DNA of 64,000 nucleotides, taken from the NCBI RefSeq assembly GCF_000740675.1, contig NZ_JPXI01000037.1, positions 310,001 through 374,000 of the forward strand, read 5' to 3'. The translations under genes and the position numbers were made by a program. Position 1 is the stretch's first letter. Every line of letters starts with the position of its first letter. Of the stretch, positions 36,348-43,895 are shown piece by piece. The notes under the pieces are model-generated. The model was not told where the DNA came from. It made no database searches and saw only the letters and a list, made by a program, of their open reading frames with translations. This DNA is from Massilia sp. BSC265 (GTDB lineage: Bacteria; Pseudomonadota; Gammaproteobacteria; Burkholderiales; Burkholderiaceae_D).

Positions 36348-38330
36348 TCAATACTCCCACACCACCTTCACGCCGAGCCGCCGTTCGATCTCGGCCCGGT
36401 ACACGATCGTCCCGTATTCCCCATGCCCCCCGGTGAGGTTCTCGCCGGTCAGCGCCAGTTCCAGCCCCGGCCGGATGCGCCAGCCGAAGCGTGCGTCGAG
36501 CGCCGTGTAGGCCGGCACCTCCGGGAAGGACTTGCCGGCCACCTTGCGCAGCGTAAGCTCGATGTCGCGCCGGTCGTCGATGCCGTAGACCGAACGCAGC
36601 TGGAAGGTATGCGCCGGGTCGCGGTCCGCCACGCGGGTGGCATTCACGTCGCTGCTACCCGGCTTCAGGCGCAGCTTCTGGTGCATGGCGGTCCAGCCGG
36701 CCGACAGGCGCCAGCGCTCGGCCGCCTGCCAGCTGCCCCAGGCCTCGATGCCGCTCGAGCGCCCTTCCATCAGGCTGTCGAAGGTGATGAAACCGGCTGG
36801 GTTGGTCTCGGTCGTGCGCAGGTAGTCGTAATCGTGGTGGAACAAGGTCACCGAATAGGACAGCGCCGGCGCCGGGTTGCCGCGGTAGCCCAGCTCGAAT
36901 ACCCGGGACACCTCCCCGCGTACCTGCGGCCCGCCGCGCAGCAGGTAGGGCGGGCGCCCCGGCAGGAAGGCATCGACGTCCAGGCGCGACGGTGCGCGCA
37001 CGGTGCGCGAGGCCGCCGCCCACAGCGCATGCTGGGACGACAGCCGCCAGGACAGGCGCGCGCTCGGCAGCCATTCGCTACCTGTGTATTCGTTGTACTC
37101 GAGGCGGCTGCCCAGGGTCAGGTACCAATCTCGGGCAAGCGCAATCTCGTCCTGGGCGAACAGGTTGGCCCATTGCTGGGAGGTGCGCGGCGGCAGGAAG
37201 GCGACGACGGCGGAGTTGTCGACCCGGTCGCGGCTGTGGCGGACATTGGCACCCCAGACGATGCTGTGCCTGCCCCCGGGTCCGGCGACCGGCGCCAGCG
37301 TGTGCTGGAACTGCAGGTCGGTCGTGTACAGGCGCTCGCCGAACAGCGGTTCGGCGCGGCGCAGCGTGTGGTCGAAGTAGGCCTGCGCCATCAGGCTGGC
37401 GCCGCCCGCAAGCAGCCGTTCCCAGCGCGCGGTCAGGTTGACGCCGTCCGAGCGTACCTTGCCCAGGGTCGCGGGCACGCCGGGTGCATTGATCTCGCCA
37501 GGCGCCGGCTGGTCAAAACGGCCGCGATAGGCATTGCCGATCACGCTGAAACGATCAAGCCCGCGTTCCCAGTCGGCGCGCACACCCACCAGGCTGCGGC
37601 GATAAGCATCGTTGACCGGGGCGCCGCTGGCCAGTTCGCTGTCTTCGCGCCGCGTGGTCTTGCCGAAGGCGCGCCAGGCGATCCCGCCGGCGGTGGTGCC
37701 GCCGTGGCGGTAGGAGACGGTGGCGCCGTCGGTCGCGGCCTGCAGGGTCGCCAGGCTGCCCTGGGTGTCGCGTGCGGAACGGGTGGTGATGTTGATGACC
37801 CCGTTGACCGCGTTCAGGCCCCACAGCACGCCGCCCGGACCGCTGATCACCTCGATGCGCTCGACGTCCTCCAACAGCACTTCCTGGGCATCCCAGAACA
37901 CGCCGGAAAACAGCGGGGTATAGACCGAACGGCCGTCGATCAGCACCAGCAGCTTGTTCGAGTAACTGTTGCCGCTCTGGTTCATGCCGCGCGCGCTGAT
38001 CGAATAGCTGTAGCCGTTGACGCGTGCCACGTGCAGGTTCGGGGCCAGGCGCAGCACCTCCGGCAAGGTCGCGGCGCCGGAACGGCGGATGTCCTCGGCG
38101 GTGATGACGAAGATCGCCGCGGCGGCATCCTGCAGGCGTTCGGGACGCTTGGAGACCGACATCACCGGGATATTGGCCAGTTCTTCGATCGACAGGTCGG
38201 CCAGGTTGTCGGGGCGGCGCTCAGGCTCTTCCCCGTGCGCACCGAGCGCGACCGCCAGGCCGAGGCAAGCCGCCGCCAGGCGCTTGCGTGGCCCGAGAGG
38301 GCGATAGGTCAGCGGTGGTATGGCATTCAT
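36348..38330 (-). CDS. TonB-dependent outer-membrane receptor
   Basis: A 660-residue outer-membrane active transporter. The signal peptide follows a basic start (RKRLAAACLGLAVALGAHG). A short leader DLSIEELANIPVMSVSKRPE contains the TonB-box-like region. The plug domain spans about residues 60-170, with VLRLAPNLHVARVNG, LVLIDGRSVYTPLFSGVFWD and ERIEVISGPGGVLWGLNAVN. A 22-strand-type barrel ends in VKVVWEY, with the aromatic terminal residue used by the BAM machinery. ATG 38348 is an alternative start. No Fur box or partner transporter is adjacent. Related receptors handle siderophores, cobalamin or other ligands; the substrate is unknown. Confidence 0.9.
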   Translation of the reverse strand: MNAIPPLTYRPLGPRKRLAAACLGLAVALGAHGEEPERRPDNLADLSIEELANIPVMSVSKRPERLQDAAAAIFVITAEDIRRSGAATLPEVLRLAPNLHVARVNGYSYSISARGMNQSGNSYSNKLLVLIDGRSVYTPLFSGVFWDAQEVLLEDVERIEVISGPGGVLWGLNAVNGVINITTRSARDTQGSLATLQAATDGATVSYRHGGTTAGGIAWRAFGKTTRREDSELASGAPVNDAYRRSLVGVRADWERGLDRFSVIGNAYRGRFDQPAPGEINAPGVPATLGKVRSDGVNLTARWERLLAGGASLMAQAYFDHTLRRAEPLFGERLYTTDLQFQHTLAPVAGPGGRHSIVWGANVRHSRDRVDNSAVVAFLPPRTSQQWANLFAQDEIALARDWYLTLGSRLEYNEYTGSEWLPSARLSWRLSSQHALWAAASRTVRAPSRLDVDAFLPGRPPYLLRGGPQVRGEVSRVFELGYRGNPAPALSYSVTLFHHDYDYLRTTETNPAGFITFDSLMEGRSSGIEAWGSWQAAERWRLSAGWTAMHQKLRLKPGSSDVNATRVADRDPAHTFQLRSVYGIDDRRDIELTLRKVAGKSFPEVPAYTALDARFGWRIRPGLELALTGENLTGGHGEYGTIVYRAEIERRLGVKVVWEY

Positions 38331-38536
38331 ATGCTTACGGTGTGGCATGGGATGTAGCCGCCAGTTATCTCTGATAAACGATGTTCCAGACAGATTTTAC
38401 ATTCCGGACACCCCAGCTGTGCAGCTTTTGCAATCCGTGCTAGTGTACTTGGCGGAAAAATCATCCTCTTCAGCAGCATGCGGCAAAGACTGATATAGTT
38501 AGTCCTAACACGTACAACTTTCCAATAAGCAATTCC
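38331..38536. other. divergent spacer with short palindromic operator-like site
   Basis: This 206-base spacer lies between the TonB-receptor and cytochrome b561 genes. It contains the 12-bp inverted repeat GTTAGTCCTAAC at about 38498-38509, overlapping an AT-rich TGATATAG stretch, which could be an operator or promoter. No RNA or coding feature is supported. Confidence 0.35.
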
Positions 38537-39085
38537 ATGCAACGCTATACCTTCCCGGCCATTGCCCTGCACTGGTTGATCGCCCTGCTGATCATCGGGA
38601 CGTTCACGCTCGGGCTGGTCATGACCGATATCCCGGGCATCACGCCGACCAAGCTGAAGTACTTCAACTGGCACAAATGGGCCGGCGTGACGGTGCTGCT
38701 GCTCGCAGCCCTGCGCCTGCTGTGGCGCTTGTTCCGCCACCCGCCGGCCTACGCCGACGAGATGCCGGCCTGGCAGCGCGGCGCCGCCCATGGCCTGCAC
38801 TGGCTGCTGTACCTCCTGATGTTCGCGGTGCCCCTGTCCGGCTATTTCTACAGCCTCGCGACCGGCTACCCGATCGTCTGGTTCGGGGTGATCGAGCTGC
38901 CGGTGCTGATCGGGCCCGATCCGGCCTTGAAGGTCGTGCTGAAGGATGTCCACTACTGGCTCAACATGCTGCTGGCCGCGCTTGTCGGCCTGCACGTGGC
39001 AGCCGCGTTCAAGCACCTGCTCGTCGACCGCGACGGCGTGATGGCGCGCATGTTGCCGCGCATTGGCCCCACCTCTACCCGTTAG
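38537..39085 (+). CDS. cytochrome b561 family protein
   Basis: A 182-residue inner-membrane dihaem cytochrome with four helices. Candidate haem ligands are His12 (ALHWLIALL), His46 (FNWHKWAG), His88 (GLHWLLYLLMF), His139 (DVHYWLNMLLA) and His153 (GLHVAAAFKH). The opening MQRYTFPAIALHW is typical. It is followed within 9 bases by one YceI gene and then a second. A b561-YceI pairing is also known in Escherichia coli (yceJ-yceI), suggesting a quinone- or isoprenoid-linked redox function at the membrane. It has no other partner here. Confidence 0.92.
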   Translation: MQRYTFPAIALHWLIALLIIGTFTLGLVMTDIPGITPTKLKYFNWHKWAGVTVLLLAALRLLWRLFRHPPAYADEMPAWQRGAAHGLHWLLYLLMFAVPLSGYFYSLATGYPIVWFGVIELPVLIGPDPALKVVLKDVHYWLNMLLAALVGLHVAAAFKHLLVDRDGVMARMLPRIGPTSTR

Positions 39086-39093
39086 GAGTTACG

Positions 39094-39642
39094 ATGAAAC
39101 CAGTCAAGAGCCTGCTGCTCGCTTCGCTGTTCGCCAGCGCCGTCGTGGGCGCTGCACCGCTGAAAACCGACCCGGCGAAAAGCAGCGTGACGGCCACCTT
39201 CAAGCAGATGGGCGTGCCGGTCGAAGCGAAGTTCAAGCAGTTCACTGCGCAGATCGACTACGACGCCGCCAAGCCGGCCGCGTCAAAGGCGACGGTCGAG
39301 ATCCAGACCGCCAGCCTCGACCTGGGCGACCCGGACTACAACAAGGAAGTCACCAAGAAAGAGTGGTTCAACACCGCGCAATTCCCGAAAGCGACTTTCG
39401 TATCCTCGAGCATCGCTCCGGCCGGCGCCGGCAAGTTCAATGTCACCGGAAAGCTGAGCATCAAGGGCCGCAGCGCCAACGTCAGCTTCCCGCTGGTGGC
39501 GAAAACCGAAGCAGGCAAACAGGTATTCGAGGGCCAGCTGCCGATCAAGCGGCTGGCCTTCAACATCGGCGAAGACGAGTGGAAGGACACGAGCATGGTC
39601 GCCGACGAGGTTGTCATCAAGTTCCGCGTTGTAGCCCAATAA
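39094..39642 (+). CDS. YceI family periplasmic protein (first)
   Basis: A 182-residue exported protein with a signal peptide MKPVKSLLLASLFASAVVGA cut before APLKTD. The YceI lipocalin-like barrel carries TATFKQMGVPVEAKFKQFTA, EIQTASLDLGDPDYNKEVTK, WFNTAQFPKATFVSSSI and TGKLSIKGRSANVSFP. Family members bind polyisoprenoid-type lipids. A GTTAGGAGT ribosome-binding site precedes ATG 39094. It sits between cytochrome b561 and the second YceI gene in one operon and is more diverged from the YceI consensus than the second copy. Confidence 0.92.
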   Translation: MKPVKSLLLASLFASAVVGAAPLKTDPAKSSVTATFKQMGVPVEAKFKQFTAQIDYDAAKPAASKATVEIQTASLDLGDPDYNKEVTKKEWFNTAQFPKATFVSSSIAPAGAGKFNVTGKLSIKGRSANVSFPLVAKTEAGKQVFEGQLPIKRLAFNIGEDEWKDTSMVADEVVIKFRVVAQ

Positions 39643-39697
39643 GCGCGGTCCGTCATCACGAAGCAAGCACCTCAACACTTACGCAAGGATAGTTCCA

Positions 39698-40273
39698 ATG
39701 AAAATCAAGCACCTGATCGCGGCCCTGGCCGCTTCGAGCACCCTCGGCGCCGGCATCGCCTTTGCCGCCGACACCTACAAGATCGACCCGAGCCACACCT
39801 ACCCGAGCTTCGAGGCCGACCACATGGGCATCTCGGTCTGGCGCGGCAAGTTCAACAAGACCGAAGGTAGCGTGACCCTGGACCGCAAGGCCAAGACCGG
39901 CACCATCGACATCGTGATCGACACCAGCAGCATCGATTTCGGCCACGAAGGCATGAACGCGCACGCCAAGAAGGCGGACATCTTCGACGTTGCCCAGTTC
40001 CCTACCGCGACCTTCAAGGCCAAGTCGATTACCTTCACCGGCGATGTGCCGACCTCGGCCAATGGCGAACTGACCCTGCACGGCGTGACCAAGCCGCTGA
40101 CCCTGACGATCAACCGCTTCAAGTGCATCGAACACCCGCGCCTCAAGCGCGAAGTGTGCGGCGCCGACGCCAGCGCAACGTTCAATCGCGGCGACTTCGG
40201 CATCACCTTCGGCCTGCCGGCCTTCTCGCCGGAAGTGAAGCTGGCGATCCAGGTGGAAGCGGTCAAGCAGTAA
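39698..40273 (+). CDS. YceI family periplasmic protein (second)
   Basis: A 191-residue exported protein with a signal peptide ending near GIAFAA. The classic YceI opening is DTYKIDPSHTYPSFEADHMG. It continues with KFNKTEGSVTLDRKAKTGTI, FDVAQFPTATFKAKSITFTG, LTLHGVTKPLTLTINRFKC and the C-terminal RGDFGITFGLPAFSPEVKLA. It has a Cys pair (FKCIEHPRLKREVCG) absent from the first copy. It lies 55 bases downstream of that copy and ends at a strong terminator, so cytochrome b561-YceI-YceI look like one transcription unit. Confidence 0.95.
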   Translation: MKIKHLIAALAASSTLGAGIAFAADTYKIDPSHTYPSFEADHMGISVWRGKFNKTEGSVTLDRKAKTGTIDIVIDTSSIDFGHEGMNAHAKKADIFDVAQFPTATFKAKSITFTGDVPTSANGELTLHGVTKPLTLTINRFKCIEHPRLKREVCGADASATFNRGDFGITFGLPAFSPEVKLAIQVEAVKQ

Positions 40274-40290
40274 TCGCTTCACCCACAAGA

Positions 40291-40326
40291 AAAAGCCTCG
40301 GTGCTGTTGGCACCGAGGCTTTTTTT
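40291..40326 (+). terminator. intrinsic terminator after the YceI pair
   Basis: AAAAGCCTCGGTGC / GCACCGAGGCTTTT with a 5-nt loop is followed by T. It is perfectly paired and starts 17 bases past the stop. Confidence 0.92.
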
Positions 40327-40347
40327 ACGTCAGGCCACCCTTGGCGA

Positions 40348-41853
40348 TCAGCGGCCGTCGCCGTCCGCATCACCCGGGATGGCGCGCTCGACCTTGTGCC
40401 ATGCGGCGCGCGAAGCGTGCTTGGCCTGGTCCCAGCTCAGGCGCGAAGTGCCCTTGGTGCGTTCCCATTCGCTCGACAGCTCCTGCTCGTGCTGGTCGTA
40501 GCCGCCCGGGTAACGGCCTGCCGAGTTGTAGCCCAGCGCATAGGCCGGGGCATAGTCGTCGTAGGTATAACCCGGGGTGTAGTACGGCTGGGTCTGGTAC
40601 TGGCCGCGCCAGTGGGCATCTTCCTCCGCCGGGTTGACCATCTTGGCCACGCCCTTGCCGGCCATGCCGCCGATGGCTGCGCCGATGCCGGCACCGGCCA
40701 CCGCGCCGAGCGGGCCGCCCACGGCACCGCCGATCACCGAACCGCCCACCGCCGCACCGGCGCCGGCGCCGGCGCCGGTTGCCAGGTGGTGGTCACGCAG
40801 TTCGTCGCCCGGTTTCGGGTTGATGACTTCGCCCGTGCCCTGGCCGGCTGCGCCGCCTGCCAGGCCGCCGATCACGGCGCCCGCAGCGGTGCCGATCGGA
40901 CCCGCCACCGAACCGGCTGCCGCGCCCATTGCTGCGCCGCCGGCGCCGCCGACGCCCTGTGCCAGGTGATGGTCGTTCAGGTCGTCGCTTGCCTTCGGGT
41001 TCACGACTTCGCCCGTGCCACGGCCGGCTGCGCCACCTGCCAGGCCGCCGACCACCGCACCGGCAGCCATGCCGACCGGGCCTGCCGCCGCGCCGGCCAT
41101 CGCGCCCACGGCCGCGCCGCTGCTGGCGCCGACGCCCTTGGCCAGATAGTGTTCCGACAGGTCATCGCCCGATTTCGGGTTCACGACTTCGCCCACGCCC
41201 TTGCCGGCCATGCCGCCGGTGACCGCGCCGATGGCGGCGCCCGCCACGGTGCCGACCGGGCCGGCTGCCGAGCCGATGGCTGCGCCCGCCATCGCGCCAC
41301 CGGCGGCGCCGATGCCGGTGCCGATCACGTGGCTGCCGCCGTTGTCGCTGAACGATTGCTGGATGTGGCGCGCGTCTTCGTCCGAACGGGCGTTCACGCC
41401 CATGACGATGCCGCCGCGCTTGATGCCTTCTTCATAGTGCTGGGCACGGTCTTCCGGGATACCGGCGCCAATCAGCGCGCCGATCAGGCCGCCGGTGATA
41501 CCGCCGGCGCCCGCGCCTGCCAGGGCGGCCGCCAGCGGACCTGCCACCACCAGGCCAACGCCCGGCAGCACCAGGCTGGTGCCGACGGCGGCGATGCCTG
41601 CCAGGACGGCGCCGATGGTGCCGCCGATGCCGGCGCCGATGCCGGCGCCTTCGGCTGCCTTGCTGCCCAGTTCAGTGTCCGTGTCGCCGAAGTGGGTCTT
41701 GCGTGCTTCGTCCGACATCATCAGGTTGACGTCGTCCTTGCCGTAACCGCGGGTCGAGATCGAGCTATAGGCGCGTTCTGCGCTGGCACGGTCAGGGAAC
41801 AGGCCGGTAACCATGCGGGAATTCTGGTTGTTATTCGAATCGTAGTTGCTCAT
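40348..41853 (-). CDS. glycine-zipper stress-related protein with four 60-residue repeats
   Basis: A 501-residue protein. Residues 12-55 resemble the YflT-type general-stress domain (MVTGLFPDRASAERAYSSIS). Gly/Ala-rich hydrophobic helices follow at about 70-132, then a soluble bridge EDRAQHYEEGIKRGGIVMGV. Residues 180-419 are four consecutive 60-residue repeats, each a glycine-zipper helical hairpin followed by a polar link GEVVNPK-x-DDL-x-HHLA. The tail (420-501) is rich in Tyr, Pro and Gly and ends acidic. It probably inserts in or lines a membrane. It is divergent from a GlsB-type stress gene. ATG 41853 is chosen over 41868. Function unknown. Confidence 0.85.
   Translation of the reverse strand: MSNYDSNNNQNSRMVTGLFPDRASAERAYSSISTRGYGKDDVNLMMSDEARKTHFGDTDTELGSKAAEGAGIGAGIGGTIGAVLAGIAAVGTSLVLPGVGLVVAGPLAAALAGAGAGGITGGLIGALIGAGIPEDRAQHYEEGIKRGGIVMGVNARSDEDARHIQQSFSDNGGSHVIGTGIGAAGGAMAGAAIGSAAGPVGTVAGAAIGAVTGGMAGKGVGEVVNPKSGDDLSEHYLAKGVGASSGAAVGAMAGAAAGPVGMAAGAVVGGLAGGAAGRGTGEVVNPKASDDLNDHHLAQGVGGAGGAAMGAAAGSVAGPIGTAAGAVIGGLAGGAAGQGTGEVINPKPGDELRDHHLATGAGAGAGAAVGGSVIGGAVGGPLGAVAGAGIGAAIGGMAGKGVAKMVNPAEEDAHWRGQYQTQPYYTPGYTYDDYAPAYALGYNSAGRYPGGYDQHEQELSSEWERTKGTSRLSWDQAKHASRAAWHKVERAIPGDADGDGR
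40597..41316 (-). repeat. four tandem 180-bp repeats inside the glycine-zipper gene
   Basis: Codons 180-239, 240-299, 300-359 and 360-419 align without gaps, giving a 180-bp period in DNA. The two middle copies are the most alike (both end in GEV[VI]NPK-x-x-D-[DE]-L-x-DHHLA). The last is the most diverged in its link (AKMVNPAEEDAHW). The even spacing indicates in-frame duplication of a structural unit. Confidence 0.9.
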
Positions 41854-42137
41854 GGCGAATCCTTTCAAAAGGTTCAGGTGCTGGGTCCTGCAAACAAAAT
41901 CGATATTGCAAGTGTTGAAACCTTATGCCCCACACAAGACCTCTTCTGTTCGCTGACGCACCCTACCCACTTCTTTTCGCTCAGCCGTAAGCCGCGCCAG
42001 AACAGGCTTGCAGATTCGCCGTCTAACGTTCGTTGCCGCACCGACCTGAAGGGGACTGGTCTCTAGACTTTTCTCCATGGCCACGGCAATTCAATCGGCC
42101 TGGGGGTATGTTTTCTCACACTTGAAGGAGGTACACC
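41854..42137. other. divergent spacer between the two stress-type genes
   Basis: This 284-base spacer holds a perfect AAGGAGGT ribosome-binding site at 42125-42132, six bases before the GlsB-type start. It contains mixed AT-rich patches, such as CAAAATCGATATTGCAAG at about 41895, that could be promoter parts. I see no clear -35/-10 pair, RNA gene or extra coding region. Confidence 0.45.
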
Positions 42138-42407
42138 ATGTTATTCATCATTTGGATCGTCGTCGGTGGCATTCTGGGCTGGCTCGCCAGCATGGTCATG
42201 AAAACCGACGCAGAACAGGGCATGATCCTGAACATTGTTGTTGGTATCGTCGGCGCCTTCCTGGGTGGCTGGCTCCTGTCGCCGCTGTTCGGCACCGGCA
42301 CCATCAACTCCGATGACTTCAGCGTTTCGTCGCTGCTGGTTTCGTTCTTGGGCGCTGTCATCCTGCTGGCCATCGTGAACCTGCTGCGTCGCGGCCGCGT
42401 TCGCTAA
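42138..42407 (+). CDS. GlsB/YeaQ/YmgE family stress response membrane protein
   Basis: An 89-residue inner-membrane protein with three hydrophobic segments rich in Gly: MLFIIWIVVGGILGWLASMV, MILNIVVGIVGAFLGGWLLS and VSFLGAVILLAIVNLLRRGR. The transglycosylase-associated (GlsB/YeaQ) signature is clear. Family members are induced in envelope or acid stress; the mechanism is unknown. A perfect AAGGAGGT ribosome-binding site suggests strong translation. It is divergent from the glycine-zipper protein gene and followed by its own terminator. Confidence 0.93.
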   Translation: MLFIIWIVVGGILGWLASMVMKTDAEQGMILNIVVGIVGAFLGGWLLSPLFGTGTINSDDFSVSSLLVSFLGAVILLAIVNLLRRGRVR

Positions 42408-42431
42408 TAAGACGGTGGGTAGCCCCATTTA

Positions 42432-42461
42432 AAAACCAACGCTTCATGCGTTGGTTTTTTT
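42432..42461 (+). terminator. intrinsic terminator after the GlsB-type gene
   Basis: AAAACCAACGC / GCGTTGGTTTT with a 5-nt loop is followed by a T-run. It starts 25 bases past the stop. Confidence 0.9.
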
Positions 42462-42485
42462 ACGCCTGTATTTTTCCGTATCCCC

Positions 42486-43763
42486 ATGTCACCCAAGAAA
42501 TTCTGGACAATCCTGGTCACGGCCGCTGTCACGCTGGTCGGTGGCGTGCTTGCGCTCAATTTCATGCCGAGCGAAACGCAGATCGAAACCCGCCTGACCC
42601 GGCAATATGACACGGACGACGCACAATTCCGCCGCTCGCTCGGCGTCCTGCTCGGCCCGCCAATTGTCGAAGGGAACAAGGTCGAGGTCCTGCTCAACGG
42701 TGACCAGATCTTCCCGGCCATGCTGGAAGCGATCCGCGCCGCCAAGAAGACGATTACGTTCGAGACCTATATCTACTGGTCCGGTAGCATCGGACAGGAA
42801 TTCACCGACGCACTGATCGAGCGCGCCCGCGCCGGCGTCAAGGTCCATGTGATGCTGGACTTCATGGGCAGCCTCAAGCTGGACCTGGCGCAGATCGATG
42901 CCATGAAAGGGGCCGGCGTGCAGGTGCAGCGCTACCACAAGCCGGTGTGGTGGAAGCTGGCGCGCCTGAACAACCGCACCCACCGCAAGCTGCTGGTCAT
43001 CGACGGCAAGGTCGGATTCACGGGCGGCGTCGGCATCGCCGACCAGTGGCGCGGCAATGCCCAGGACAAGGATCACTGGCGCGACACCCATTTCCGCATC
43101 GAAGGACCGGTGGTCGGCCAGGTGCAGGCCGTCTTCAACGACAACTGGACCAAGGCGACGGGCACCGTGCTCGACGGTGCCGACTATTTCCCGGCCCTGC
43201 AGCACGCGGGCGACATGCCGGCCCAGATGTTCTCCAGCTCGCCGACCGGCGGCGCGGAGTCGATGCACCTGATGTACCTGATGGCGATCACCTCGGCGCG
43301 CAAGACCATCGACCTGGCCGCGGCCTATTTCGTGCCCGACGACCTCACCATCCGTACCCTGATCGAAGCGGCGAAGCGCGGCGTGCGCGTGCGCATCCTG
43401 ATGCCGGGCGAGATCATCGACTCGGACCTGGTCAAGGCCGCGTCGCGCGAGCGCTGGGGCGAACTGCTGGCTGCCGGCGTGAAACTGGCCGAATACCAGC
43501 CCACGATGTACCACGTGAAGGCGCTGATCGTCGACAACCTGCTGGTGTCGGTCGGCTCGACCAACTTCGACAACCGCTCCTTCAGCATCAATGACGAGGC
43601 CAACCTCAACATCCTGCACGAAGGATTCGCGCGCGAGCAGACCGCCATCTTCGAGGACGACTGGCGGCGCTCGAACCAGGTGACGAAGGCGGAATTCCGC
43701 GAACGGCCGTGGTGGCAGCGGCTCACGACCGGGCTGGCTTCGCTCGTGGGTGCCCAGTTGTAA
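42486..43763 (+). CDS. cardiolipin synthase-like phospholipase D family protein
   Basis: A 425-residue membrane-anchored enzyme. An N-terminal helix (WTILVTAAVTLVGGVLALNF) is followed by two phospholipase D domains. The first HKD motif is HRKLLVIDGKVGFTGG, near residue 161. The second is HVKALIVDNLLVSVGSTNFD, near residue 345. Both catalytic His and Lys are present. It has one membrane helix rather than the two of ClsA and most resembles the ClsB/YbhO-type or PLD-domain synthases. It probably condenses phosphatidylglycerol or other glycerophospholipids to cardiolipin, though other PLD activities are possible. Confidence 0.85.
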   Translation: MSPKKFWTILVTAAVTLVGGVLALNFMPSETQIETRLTRQYDTDDAQFRRSLGVLLGPPIVEGNKVEVLLNGDQIFPAMLEAIRAAKKTITFETYIYWSGSIGQEFTDALIERARAGVKVHVMLDFMGSLKLDLAQIDAMKGAGVQVQRYHKPVWWKLARLNNRTHRKLLVIDGKVGFTGGVGIADQWRGNAQDKDHWRDTHFRIEGPVVGQVQAVFNDNWTKATGTVLDGADYFPALQHAGDMPAQMFSSSPTGGAESMHLMYLMAITSARKTIDLAAAYFVPDDLTIRTLIEAAKRGVRVRILMPGEIIDSDLVKAASRERWGELLAAGVKLAEYQPTMYHVKALIVDNLLVSVGSTNFDNRSFSINDEANLNILHEGFAREQTAIFEDDWRRSNQVTKAEFRERPWWQRLTTGLASLVGAQL

Positions 43764-43814
43764 GCACGCGGATTTCTGGTGGGAAACCAGCCGTTTGTCG
43801 GTACGAAATACTGG

Positions 43815-43844
43815 TTGACGATACGTATAAGGATTACGGATACT
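43815..43844 (+). promoter_or_regulatory. sigma-70-type promoter for the S46 peptidase gene
   Basis: TTGACG at 43815-43820 and GATACT at 43839-43844, 18 bases apart, lie 52 bases before the start codon. Five of six and four of six positions match the consensus. Confidence 0.5.
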
Positions 43845-43895
43845 CTTGGGTGCTCAATGAGCCTCAGTGTTCACTTCCCAACCAGACAGACGCGA

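Noticed and set aside
40597..41316. Tandem repeats considered as a CRISPR-like or non-coding array
   Set aside because: The period is 180 bp with no short direct repeat plus unique spacer pattern, and all changes respect the reading frame. It is a protein repeat.
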